Below, piece by piece: positions 27,401-39,400 of a DNA stretch of 64,000 bases (position 1 is the first letter of the stretch; each line of letters opens with the position of its first letter). The notes beneath the pieces are model-generated. The model had not been told where the DNA came from, ran no database searches, and saw only the letters and a list, made by a program, of their open reading frames with translations. Location of the stretch: positions 45,404,706 through 45,468,705 of the forward strand of contig CM036620.1 in the NCBI GenBank assembly GCA_020746105.1. Direction: 5' to 3'. The translations under genes were made by a program, and so were the position numbers. Source of the stretch: Trogon surrucura (Eukaryota > Chordata > Aves > Trogoniformes > Trogonidae).

Positions 27401-30400
27401 TTTTATTTTGTAGAAGGGAGTCAGTTTTATTTTGTGGAGTGGTAAGAACAATTTGTGGATTATTTTTTACAGAACTCACAATTGATTTTTTTTTTCCTTG
27501 ATTACTAATGATATTCCTCAGACATATGAGGGACAGACAACCAAGGTGCATCTGCAGAATCCTAGGGAGAATTGGTAGGGTTAACACTTTTGAGGAGCTT
27601 CCAGAAAACACGCTGACAAAGAGAGTAGAGAGGTGGGGAGAGAACTGCTTTCTGAACAATAAAATAAAGTAAATCTTTAGAAGTAGGATAAAGCCTTTTC
27701 CTTGACCGCTTTAACTTGCCAGCGAGCAATTACTCAGCAGATCGCTCCACTGTTGGTCTCAGCAGCTGTTGACCTTGGCAGCATTTCAAGGGTTGTAGTT
27801 ATACACGGATGAACTGCTCTTGAACAATTTTTCCAACATATTAAGCACAAACAAGTTTTTCCTCAGCACTGGGCAAGCAGGTTTGTCTTCCCACCTGTTT
27901 ATTCTTTAAATTGGTGTTTACTTTGCGGCTGCTGTAAAAATAGTTTGACTTGTTTATATTGGCCTTACAGCCTCCAAGACAAGTAATGAGGCTCAGGTTC
28001 GAGCCTGCTGTTATGTTTATTTTTCTTAGACCAGTTTTCTTCAGGAGCCCAGTGTTATGGAGAAACCAGGTCATTTTATTGCGTATTTCCAAGAGTATTT
28101 CCACTTACTAGAGTAAAAATTGCTACCTCCTCAGATTGGCAGATGAAGAGTCAAATTGCCTTTCCCTCACCTGCCCTAGAGTAGGTAGTAGCTTGTTTTG
28201 AGCAATACATTTCAAAATATAAGGGACATCAGTGTGCTTCTCCTTGCAAACCAGTTTTTTATTGTCACCCTCCATTTGCAACCCAGGCATTTTATGGTAC
28301 TTTCAACTTGGTCACAGAATATTTATGTAATTTGTGTTTAAGCATACAAAAGACTCCCAGTCTCCCTTTATATGTCTAAGTTCTTATTTCTAAAAGTCAT
28401 TAACCATTTAGCTGCAGTAGTGTGAAGTATTTTAGAAATGCAGATATATTTGTTGCAGCTATTAACTGAGAGTCACATGAAGTACAACAGCCTAAATTTA
28501 CAACTTCTTTGGGAAAGGAATACTCCAAAGAAGTTGTAAATTTTTAAGGTAGTGCACTTTATTCACTTTTCATGAAAGGAATGGCCCACCAGATCTCTAG
28601 CTGGATGCGCGGAATGGGGTGGATATGTATGCATTAATCTCAGAGGTGCTAACTGCAATGTATACTGAATCACCTAAAGCCATAACTCATTTGATCAAAG
28701 GGATTATGTTATTTTTGTGAAGGATGAATGCCGTCTGAAATGGTAAAAATGTTTTGTACCTCAGCTAATGTATGTGTTTCTAAATTTTTAGTTCTTTTTT
28801 ATTTTATTTCTTATATTTAAATTTTATTTCTATATTATTATGTATTTCTAAATGCTGGCTATCTCTCCAGTTTCATTTTTCTGTTAGCCAACTAGTTGTA
28901 TTGTTAGTTGACATATGTTAAAGGGTAGGGAGAAGGAAAAAACAAACCTGTCTCCTTAATTAAAACAAGGCACTCCTTAGTTTTATTCCTCTCTCATATC
29001 TTTTGAACCTTAGACTGCTTCTTGAGTTATGATGACTTTTACGTATACTTCAAGATACTCAAATGGGAATTTGGCCAAAGGAAATTCTAATTGAGCTAAA
29101 CTACCAGAGACTGCTTTTTTTTTCGCTTTTATTTCAATACTTCAGGATATTGGAAAGCAAAATCACAGGCGGCTGCAAAAGTTTGGGCTTTTTTGTTCAG
29201 AAAAAAAACTGTGTTAAGCATCAGCATTTCCGTAAGGCTGAGGATCACCAAGATCAGAATTGGAAAATAACGTACGTGGGTATTTTATATACTTTTGATT
29301 TGTGAGAGGGAACAGAATAGACTAAACAAAGCAGGTTTTTCATCTTTTTGGAAACAGCATGAGTAGTAAGGTGGGCAGGATTGTTTTGACTCATGTGGTA
29401 AACCTGATGTGTGTTGCTGATAGCCGCTGTTCCCTTACGCATCTCTGGCACGGGGTAGCTCCAGCTTCAACATCACACGTGGGCCACACATGTGAGTCGT
29501 TGCCTTCGCTTGGAACCCAGACTTCCAAAGCTGGATATCCAAGATGTTAAGCAGATAACTACATGTTCAGTGTTGCAAACATGGACAAGGTATCTAATAA
29601 GAATGAACAAAACTCAAGTTTTATTGCTCATGTTTAACATCCTACCGGTTTGAACTAAACACTGGCAAAGTATATTTCCAATTATAAAGAGTTAGAAGCA
29701 TCTAAATTGCTTACTGTCTTTTCCCACATGTCCTGTGGCCCTGTGAGAACAGGTTAAATCAACAGTTAACTGCAAAGCTATGGAAAATCACCTGTCAATT
29801 GTTTATTTGGTCTGGAATGACATGGGTCTGAGGTGAACATCCATATATTAGTTTGTGCAGCTCAACCTGCATTTCAGTGTGCTACAAGACTGCACATGCA
29901 CAGCTGGTGCCCAGGTGGTAGCCTGGATGAAAATTTGCTCTGTAATTAAGTTTTCGTAACACAGTTGTGCTAAAATATGGGGTGTTTTTGTGTTCTGTCC
30001 TGGCTTGCAATGAGTTCAGCGACCCTCTCCTGTTGGAGTAGTTGTTTTGTGAAACTGAAACAGATATTATTTCAGACAGTGTGTTATTTTTTGTGATAGA
30101 ACTGGCCTGTTATAACAGCCTGTGATATAACTGTACCATGAGTAAATTAAGTAACTGTCATAGGAAGCCCATAAATATGAATACTTTTCCAGCTGCTTTT
30201 CCATTAAACTCTGTTAGCTGAATGAAATTAGTAAATAATTATGTTCGTGGGGAATCTGCTGTATCCATGTGCTGTGTAACATCTCAGTTTTACAATGCAG
30301 CTTAATTTTTTCTATAGACCGAATTAGTTTTACAGTAATCTAAATTGCAAATTGGCCAATTTGCATTAAAACTATGCGTTCTTGTTCAGATTTGTCAACA

Positions 30401-33400
30401 CCTCTCTTTTAAAAAGTCTTTAACATTAAGCATGGGTGGGTAAGACCATCTGTTTATGGAGCTTGCCTGCAGCTCCATTACTTAACACATGAGACAGGTT
30501 ACAGCTGTTTAATTGTTATCATTTTGAACGATTATCTTTCAGCCCAAAATTAATATTTATATATGTATGCATGGAAAGCATGTCGTTAAACATAAGTGAT
30601 CTAAATGTGGATTAATGTCATTAAACATTCATATTAATCCCTCAGGAGGGCCAAAGTTTGCATCACGGTACTTTCATGCTACTTTTGAGTGCTGCGTGAG
30701 GCTACTTTACTTCACAGACAGAACTGAAATTCAAATCCAGTGGTGATGCACTTTGGAAGCATATAGCTTGTAAGATGTTTACATTCCAGTGAGAACTAGG
30801 ATCTAATTGGTTTGTCTTCTGAGAATTTCCCATAGAGTTAAGTTGAGAAAAAAATAACAAGGGACAGCAAAGTATTTATTTTAATCTTTTTCTTTGCTTG
30901 AAAAGATGCTAACATGACATACAAACCAATCAAGCCAACAATAAATTTACTTCAGCAAGAAATTTCTCGTTTCAGCTATTTTAGCTGTAAAAACAGGAAA
31001 GTCATCTGATTTAGATATTCCAAATTACGAATAAAATAAACAGCATCTAGAGCATGCTCCCATAGTCATGCCTCCATTAGTGCAGACTCTGTCCTGGTGA
31101 CTGATTAAAGTGAGTTTCTGACTAGGGACAAACATGAAGACATTTGTGTGCTGGTTTTCTACATGACCGTGAGCAGTGTAAGCTCAGAAGTATTGCTAGT
31201 GCTGCGGAATGCTAAGTAACCTTCTCCACCGAGTTATATGGTCTGCACCTGCTCTCTACAACACGTGTTTAGCTTAGGGCTGGCTCCTTATATGGCAGAT
31301 TTCAAGTATGACTACAGGGATATGACACTTTATCTCTTTTTAAGATCAGAGAGCAAGCCAAGACAAATCTATTCCTCCTGTTAATTAAAGGAAGTGCTTA
31401 TAGAAAACTTGCTATGGCATAATATCATTACAGTATGTATTTTTAGGGTATGGGCTTAACATAATAAGTCATGGACCAATTTGAGGGCTTGATTGATCTT
31501 CTCCATGTTTGCAGGTTAGAGGGAGAGCCGCATGGATAACTGGTATGATGATGGCCACCATCATTTTAGTAACAATACTAAGTTGCCAAGCATGGTTTGC
31601 TTTTCTCTGAAGTTTAAATTACTGAGAATATTCGCATTATACAGTATTTTAATGTGTCAGGTATTTAACGTACCTTAATGCATTCGTGCCAAGAATTGTA
31701 GATAAATTCCTAGATTTGTTTTTCTTAGTTTTGAGTACATGTGATTATATCTCAGTACAAATTTCATCTTAAAAGTAAGATTCTATCTGAATGAAGGTAT
31801 GACCTTTGACATTCAAACTGGTTATTCTCAGGTAAAATCAGCCAATGATTCAAAACTAATTATGTCAACTATCAGTTACTTCACCACAATATTGTGAGTA
31901 AAATCCTAGTTTCAAAACACCTGACTACATTGGAGTTGGGATTTGATCACAATATTTGTACGTGCACCCTCAGTGTATCCTCCATGATCAGTTTACTTTC
32001 TTTGCACCCAGGGGACTGATAACCACAGTTTAACAAGTTTTACTGTAATTTAGGATGAATATGGTTGTGATTTTTCCTGTGCCTGAAGGGCATGTTACTA
32101 ATTTGCCAGGCCAAGCCTTGAATATGCAAAATATTTGTACATTTGCTTTTTATAAAAATATTCAATTACCAGGTAAATTTAAGATTCTGCATTTGTATCT
32201 GAAGCTTTGGAAAAAAGTGCATTGTTGGTCAAGCCTTAACACATTTCAAAACAAAGTATCTCAAATACAAATTATCTGTTAGCATACTTTAAATTGCTAA
32301 TTGGTTGATTTGCATTTAAATGAGGACCACATGTGAAGTTCAAGTTAGGCACATTTTCAGAAAACAACAGAATCCTCTGAGATGTGAAGAATTTTAAAGC
32401 GTTTTGCAAAGTTTACTTGAGCTGAAGTGGCCAGAAAGTAAGTGCTTTTGTACACTGTGTAGTTGCATGCTGGTCAGACATATTCTTAAAGTACTTCCGG
32501 TCAGGAAGAAAGATGGGAACAAGAATGCTTCCCACCCCATTCCATCCTCTAATACATTCTGAAGCCAAAATTATCTTTCGTGCAGCTCAATCTTTAGTAA
32601 TAGTAATGCCTCAGTCTTTAACAATAGTAACACCTGTGCTGAAGGAAGCCAAGCCAAGAGATTAGGACTGGGAGCAAAATGTCCTCCCCACAATTCATGA
32701 GAAGACAGTCAGGGACCTACTACTACATGTCAATGCCCGTAAATCTACGGGGTCAGACGGGATGCACCCTAGAGTACTAGGTGAACTGGCGGGGGTTCTT
32801 GCCAGACCACTCTCCATCATTTATCAACAGTCCTCGCTTACTGAAGAGGTCCCAGTTGATTGGAAGTCAGCAAATATAACACCCATCTATAAGAAGGGAA
32901 GGAAGGATGACCCAGGAAATTACAGGCCTGTCAGTTTAACTTCAATCCCAGGGAAACTGATGGAACAGACCATCCTGAGTTCCATTATGCAACCCATGCA
33001 GGACAACCAGGTGATCAGACCCAGTCAGCATGGGTTTGTGAAGGGCAGGTCCTGTTCACAAACCTGATCTCCTCCTGTGACAGGATGACCCGCTTGCTCG
33101 ATGAAGGAAAGGCTGTGGATGTTGTCTACCTTGACTTTTTTTTAAGGCATTTGACACTGTTGCCCACAGCAAACTGACTGCTCTTGGCTTGGATGGGCAT
33201 ACACTTCACTGGGTGAAAAACTGATTAGATGCCAGAGTCCAAAGAGTTGTAGTCAACCGAGTTAAACCCAGTTGGCGGCTGGTCATGAGTGCTGTCCCCC
33301 AGGGCTCAGTACTGGGGCCACTCCTGTTTAACATCTTCATCAATGATTTGGACAAGGGGATAGAGTGCACCCTCAGTAAATTTGCAGATGACACCAAGCT

Positions 33401-36400
33401 GGGTCCGTCTGTTTGAGGGCAGAGAGGCTCTCCAGAGGGATCTGGATAGGCTGGATCACTGGGCCAAGGCCAACATCATGAAATTCAGTAAGCCCAAATG
33501 CCGGGTCCTGCACTTCGGCCCCAACAACCCCAGGCAGTGCTACAGGCTTGGGGAAGAGTGGCTGGAGAGCTGCCAGGCAGAGGGGGATTTGGGAGTGTTA
33601 ATAGATGGCCAGCTGAACATGAGCCAGCAGTGTGCCCAGGTGGCCAAGGCGGCCAACAGCACCCTGACCTGTATCAGGAATAGTGTGGCCAGCAGGAGCA
33701 GGGTGGTGATTGTGCCCCTGTACTCAGCTTTGGTGAGGCCACACCTTGAGTACTGTGTCCAGTTTTGGGCCTCTCACTACAAAAGGGACATTGAGGTGCT
33801 GGAAGGGTGCACAGAGGTGGCTACCAAGCTGGTAAAGGGCTTAGAACATAAGTCTTATGAGGAAAGGCTGAGGGATCTGGGGCTGTTTAGCCTAGAGAAG
33901 AGGAGATTGAGGGGAGAACTCATCGTTCTCTACAACTACCTGAAGTGGAGAGTGATAAAACAAGGGGAAATAAGAGACAACTAGATGTTGCATTGGGGGG
34001 AATCGTTTAGTAGGTTGATAGGGCTGGGACAAAGGCTGGACTTCATGGTCTTCTAGATCTCTTCCTGCTGATAAAGATTCTTTGATTCTTAATGTAAGTA
34101 CCAGGTTCTACCTGCATCTGAGTCAGGTCTTTACGAGTTTGTCAGAGGTCTCAAATAGGTATTTGAACATTTTCAGCTGGTACATGGAGGACAGTTTTAA
34201 GTCCTTAATGACATATAGCCTTTCTTCTAAATCCTTTTCCATCTAAATAGATGTTAAATAGGAAATAACACTGCTCATGAGCTTAGCAGCACTCCCAAAC
34301 CTCCTATGTCTACTATATCCTTAAAAGCGACAACCTTTTATTTTAAGAAACATGTGGTTTTCTGGTAATAGCAATGAAAAATCTTATTTTACAATAGAAT
34401 TGGGACGGAGACCAGAACAAAAAAATTCTGACGAGTAGTGGGCTTATGTACCATTGTATATAAAATCCCATAAATAGTTGCTCCAAAGAACTGTTGTGCT
34501 TTCAGCAAGGGATAAATTGCAGTGAATTTGTGTCTCTGTGCATAAATGTATGCGGCAGATATCTCAGCTGCGGGTCTACGCAGACATTGGAAGGAAGTGC
34601 ATAAATGATGAAGATGGTATGTTTTGGCCTTTGCAGGGAGGAAGACAAAGAACTTTGCCTTAAACAATTATTCCATCCATGTGTTCTCCTTCACAAGAAG
34701 GGCAAGATGGAAATTTAGGAGTAAAAAAGTATCAAAAGCAAAGTGTTTGTAATCCTCCTCTATTGGCAGCAATGCTCTGAACATATGGTATGTCGAAGAC
34801 AAGGTTCTTACAAACTCAGAGAAAGGATGCCGACCATGAGCTGCTTACAGTGGAAGAACATGTGCTTTCAGTACTGTTCGGTGATGAATAGAAAGAATTA
34901 CATTTGCAAATGATACCAAAGCCCGCTGCCCCCGAGCACTTCGGAAGACAGGACAAGAATTTAAAATTACTTTAACAAATAGCACAGGCTGTGCAGAAAA
35001 ATAAGGTGCAATTCAACAAATGCTGGGTTCTGTGCTTAAGTAGGAATAATCAACTGCACAAATTCAAGTTAGGCAGCAGCTCGTCAGGCAGAAGAAACTC
35101 AGAAAAGGCTGTAATGGATGATGAATTTGACCTGAGTGAACCACTCTGAAGACAGGCTAGAACAGTGGCTTTAGAATTTTATGAATTCTGGACTCCGTAA
35201 GTTTTTTGATAGAGGCATGGAGCTCCTCAGAAATTGCAGATGGATGCATGGCTTTTTTTAGTCATTCTTCGGGAGTAAACGCAGTTAATTAAAGGAATCA
35301 GTACGGTATTCCCTAAGTCTGCTGTGGGCAGAATAAGAAATATTGGGTTTAAATATCACAAGGGATATTTGTACATTCAAAAGATGGTCAGGATAGTTAA
35401 ACTGTGGCTGGATAGAAATGAGGGGAACTTAAGGGTGATCTGGTAACCAGGTCAGAAGAAGTAAGCCAGCACAGGCTGAGCCTTGAATAGGTTAGAGGAA
35501 TCAGACCAGATCTGTTAACTCCGAGTTTTGTACCAGTTCCTCTAAAACAAGCTCAAAAACCTGTTTACACAAACTGCATTATTCCTAAAGCTTGCAATGA
35601 AGCTCTTAGAGTTTCTCTTCTGTTGGTAAGCATCTGTGAAAATGCTGGTGAAGTGTGTGCCTCATCCCCTGCTGCTGCTTGGTTGTGCAGGGAGTAAGAA
35701 ATAATGTTCATAATACTTTGTTAGCACAAATGGAAGAAGCGTGGGTGGTTCATCTAAGCTTTCCTGTTGCTCACCATGAAAAAATATAATGACACAGAAT
35801 GGAACCTCTTATTTTTTCCCCCTCCTTTTTTTTCCATTTGACTGTATATGCAATAGGACTCGAGAACTTTTAAATGCCTAAAAAGCTGCAAAATCAAGAA
35901 TATGATTTAGGAAGCCACAAAAGGACACTTTCATGTGTCCTTTTCATTATGTTAATTATGGCATATACATATCATTGTAATAAAAAAAATATATCTTTAA
36001 CTGCTTTTCCCTCTGCACCTGACAGACCTGATTTAAGAACATTGCAAGACCATGAAGGCCTGTTGCATGTAAAAACTCCACTTCATTTGTGCCAGATACT
36101 GGTGCATGGGGTGGTCTCCTGGTTAAGAATTACTCTGAAGAACTGAATTTCATCCTTGCTTCTACTATGTATTTTCTGGTAGTCATTCACAAAGACAAAC
36201 TTTAAAAGAGTGTCCTTTGACTGTTCTTGATTTTCTGGTGACCTGACTTGCTTGTGTTTAAATTGTTAAAATGTTGATTGATGTAAGAAATCCTATACAA
36301 ATCTAAGCATTCTGGAAAATCACATCACAGGTGTTTGCAGCCAAGTGGATGGAGACTTCTCACTTTAATCTTCCTGTGCCTTAGTTACTCAAAGGTAAAA

Positions 36401-39400
36401 GAAGATAAGAATAAATTTTATGTTCACACCAACGGTGTGAAGATATTATACTAAATATTTTTGACTCAGTGAGGAAGACGATAGAAAAGTCTATAAGAAA
36501 ACAGTTACTTCTTTGCTTAGGTTAGCAGGGTTTGCCTGCTACTAGAACATCAGCCATTTGTTGTTGATGAGGGGAATGAGTGCTGAACAAGCTGTACATG
36601 TGTGCTGTCAGCTCTGAACAATGGCAAAGGAAGAAGGGTACAAAAATTGCACAGGTAGCCATAAACCTGTCATTGCCTAAATTTTGGGCGTTTGACTTGG
36701 CCACTCTTGTGATATTCTTGTTGTATGGGGTTTTTTGTTTGTCATGTGGACTGTAAGCAGAGTTTTTACATAACTATTAAAAATTAATGAAGACGTTAGG
36801 TGAAGATATGAAAACATTGTAATTCTAAACAAATAGATAAAATATAGAAAAAGCTTAAGGGGAACAGTATACTATCAACATACGATAGTTGGCTTACAGT
36901 CAGTTTTTCTACCAAGAAATTAAGATGGCATTTTACTTGCTATCTCCTTATAGGACACTTTTGATGCAAGGTTAGGTAGAAGTGTAAACATGACTGATGC
37001 AAGCTACGTTGTTCGCATCTTCCTGTAGAAGATCTGTGTCTGAGAGCATGAAGTTTGTGCTAGCGGCAGAGAGATGTTTGCAGTCGTTTGCCAGGGAATG
37101 GGGATTGCCCTACGGAATTGTGGGAGATGAGGAAAGTAAGCAAAACAGCTTCCTCAGAGAGGAGCGGAACAGCTTTTTTCATTGTTCCTGCGTACCGAAA
37201 TTATTTCTTCAGCTTTTTCTTTCTTTTTTTTTCACTTCCTTTGGTTCTCTTCTCACTTTCTAATTCCTCCTTTTTCTTTTAGAAGGAGAGGCTGTAACAC
37301 AGTAAGGGAAGGAGAAAGCTGATGGCATTAGTGGAGAGGAGGCAAGGATTTGGCTTGCACTTTCAACATGTTGGAAGCAAAAAACCTTTAAGTAGTTTTT
37401 TTATTTAGGCAAATATCAATCAGCATGGCTTTGGTCACATTTTTGTATTTTTGCTTCGTGTCTGGTGGTGCTATGAGATGAAATCTGCTCTTACAGCAAA
37501 GTAATTCATTATTGTTGGAGCTGTTGAGTTGACACAGTAATGAGACTATATACACACTCCAAAAATACATGGCTTGTTGTAGTCTAGTGTACAGGTTACA
37601 AAGATTATGATGGGTGAAGATGTCTGATGGAGGATGATAATGTAAACTAATAGACATATAAATTTGCTATACAGTGTTTAGAAGCATGTCAGCATTATAA
37701 TCCTTTATGACAGAATAATCAGAATAAAGCAGTGTTATAAGTACCAATTAAGGAACATCAAATCAATGGGTATGCGACTCATGCTGATTTAAACAGGAGC
37801 TGATTGGGATAAATGGTTTTAATATGTACTTTTATTCTGTGGCTATTCTGTCATACCTGGAGGAAGCAGCATATGAATAGTCTAAGGAAGACACTAACTT
37901 ACGTCTCTGATAGGAAATTAATGGGAGACATTAAATAAAAAAAAAAAAGTCAGGGTTCTGACTGGTAAGAAATAATCATAGAATCATAGAATCATAGAAT
38001 GTTAGGGATTGGAAGGGACCTCGAAAGATCATCAAGTCCAATCCCCCTGCCAGAGCAGGAATGCCTAGATTGTGCTACATAGGAACGTGTCCAGGCAGGT
38101 CTTGAATGTCTCCAGAGAAGGAGACTCCACAACCTCTCTGGGCAGCCCGTTCCAGTGTTCCGTCACCCTCACTGAGAAGAGGTTTCTTCTCGAGTTTAAG
38201 CGGAACCTCTTATGTTCCAGTTTCAGCCCATTACCCCTTGTCCTATCAGTGGTTGTCACCGAGAAGAGCCTGGCTCCATCCTCGTGACACTCCCCCTTGA
38301 TATATTTGTAAACATTAATGAGGTCACCCCTCAGTCTCCTCTTCTCCAAACTAAAGAGCCCCAGCTCCCTCAGTCTTTTCTCATAAGGGAGATGCTCCAC
38401 TCCCTTAATCATCCTAGTTGCCCTGTGCTGGACTCTCTCCAGCACTTCCCTGTCTTTCTTAAACTGAGGGGCCCAGAACTGGACACAATATTCCAGATGG
38501 GGTCTCACCAGGGCAGAGTAGAGGGGAAGGAGAACCTCTCTCGACTTACTAACCACCCCTCTTCTAATACACCCCAGGATGCCATTGGCCTTCCTGGCCA
38601 CAAGGGCACATTGCTGGCTCATGGTCATCCTGCTGTCCACCAAGACTCCCAGGTCCCTTTCCCCTACACTACTCTCTAATAAGTCATTCCCCAACTTATA
38701 CTGGAACCCGAGGTTGTTCCTACCCAGATGCAAGACCCTACATTTACCCTTGTTATATTTCATTCAATTTTTCCCCGCCCAACGCTCCAGCCTGTCCAGG
38801 TCTCGCTGGATGGCAGCACAGCCTTCTGGTGTGTCAGCCACTCCTCCCAGCTTGGTGTCATCAGCAAACTTGCTGATAGTACTCTCTAGTCCCTCATCCA
38901 AGTCATCGATGAATATATTGAATAATACTGGTCCCAGTACCGACCCTTGAGGCACTCCACTGGATACAGGCCTCCAACCAGACTCCACCCCATTGACCAC
39001 AACTCTTTGGCTTCTTCCCCTTAGCCAGTTCACAGTCCACCTCACTACCCGAGAGTCTAGACCACACTTCCTCAGTTTAGCAGCAAGGATGCTGTGGGAG
39101 ACTGTGTCAAATGCTTTACTGAAGTCAAGGTAGACCACATCCACCGCTCTGCCATCATCTATCCACCTTGTTATATCCTCGTAAAAGGCTATGAGGTTAG
39201 TCAAGCACGACTTCCCCTTGGTGAAGCCATGTTGACTGTCTCTAATGACCCTCTTATCCTTGATATGCCTTGAGATGGCACCAAGGATAAGTCGTTCCAT
39301 CACTTTCCCAGGGATGGAGGTGAGGCTGACCGGTCTATAGTTACCCGGGTCCTCCTTCTTGCCCTTTTTGAAGACTGGAGTGACATTTGCTTCCCTCCAA

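Noticed and set aside
28494-28543. The 19-bp hairpin as a microRNA precursor
   Set aside because: The stem is too short for a typical animal pre-miRNA, and it has perfect pairing without the usual bulges. It is kept only as an inverted repeat.
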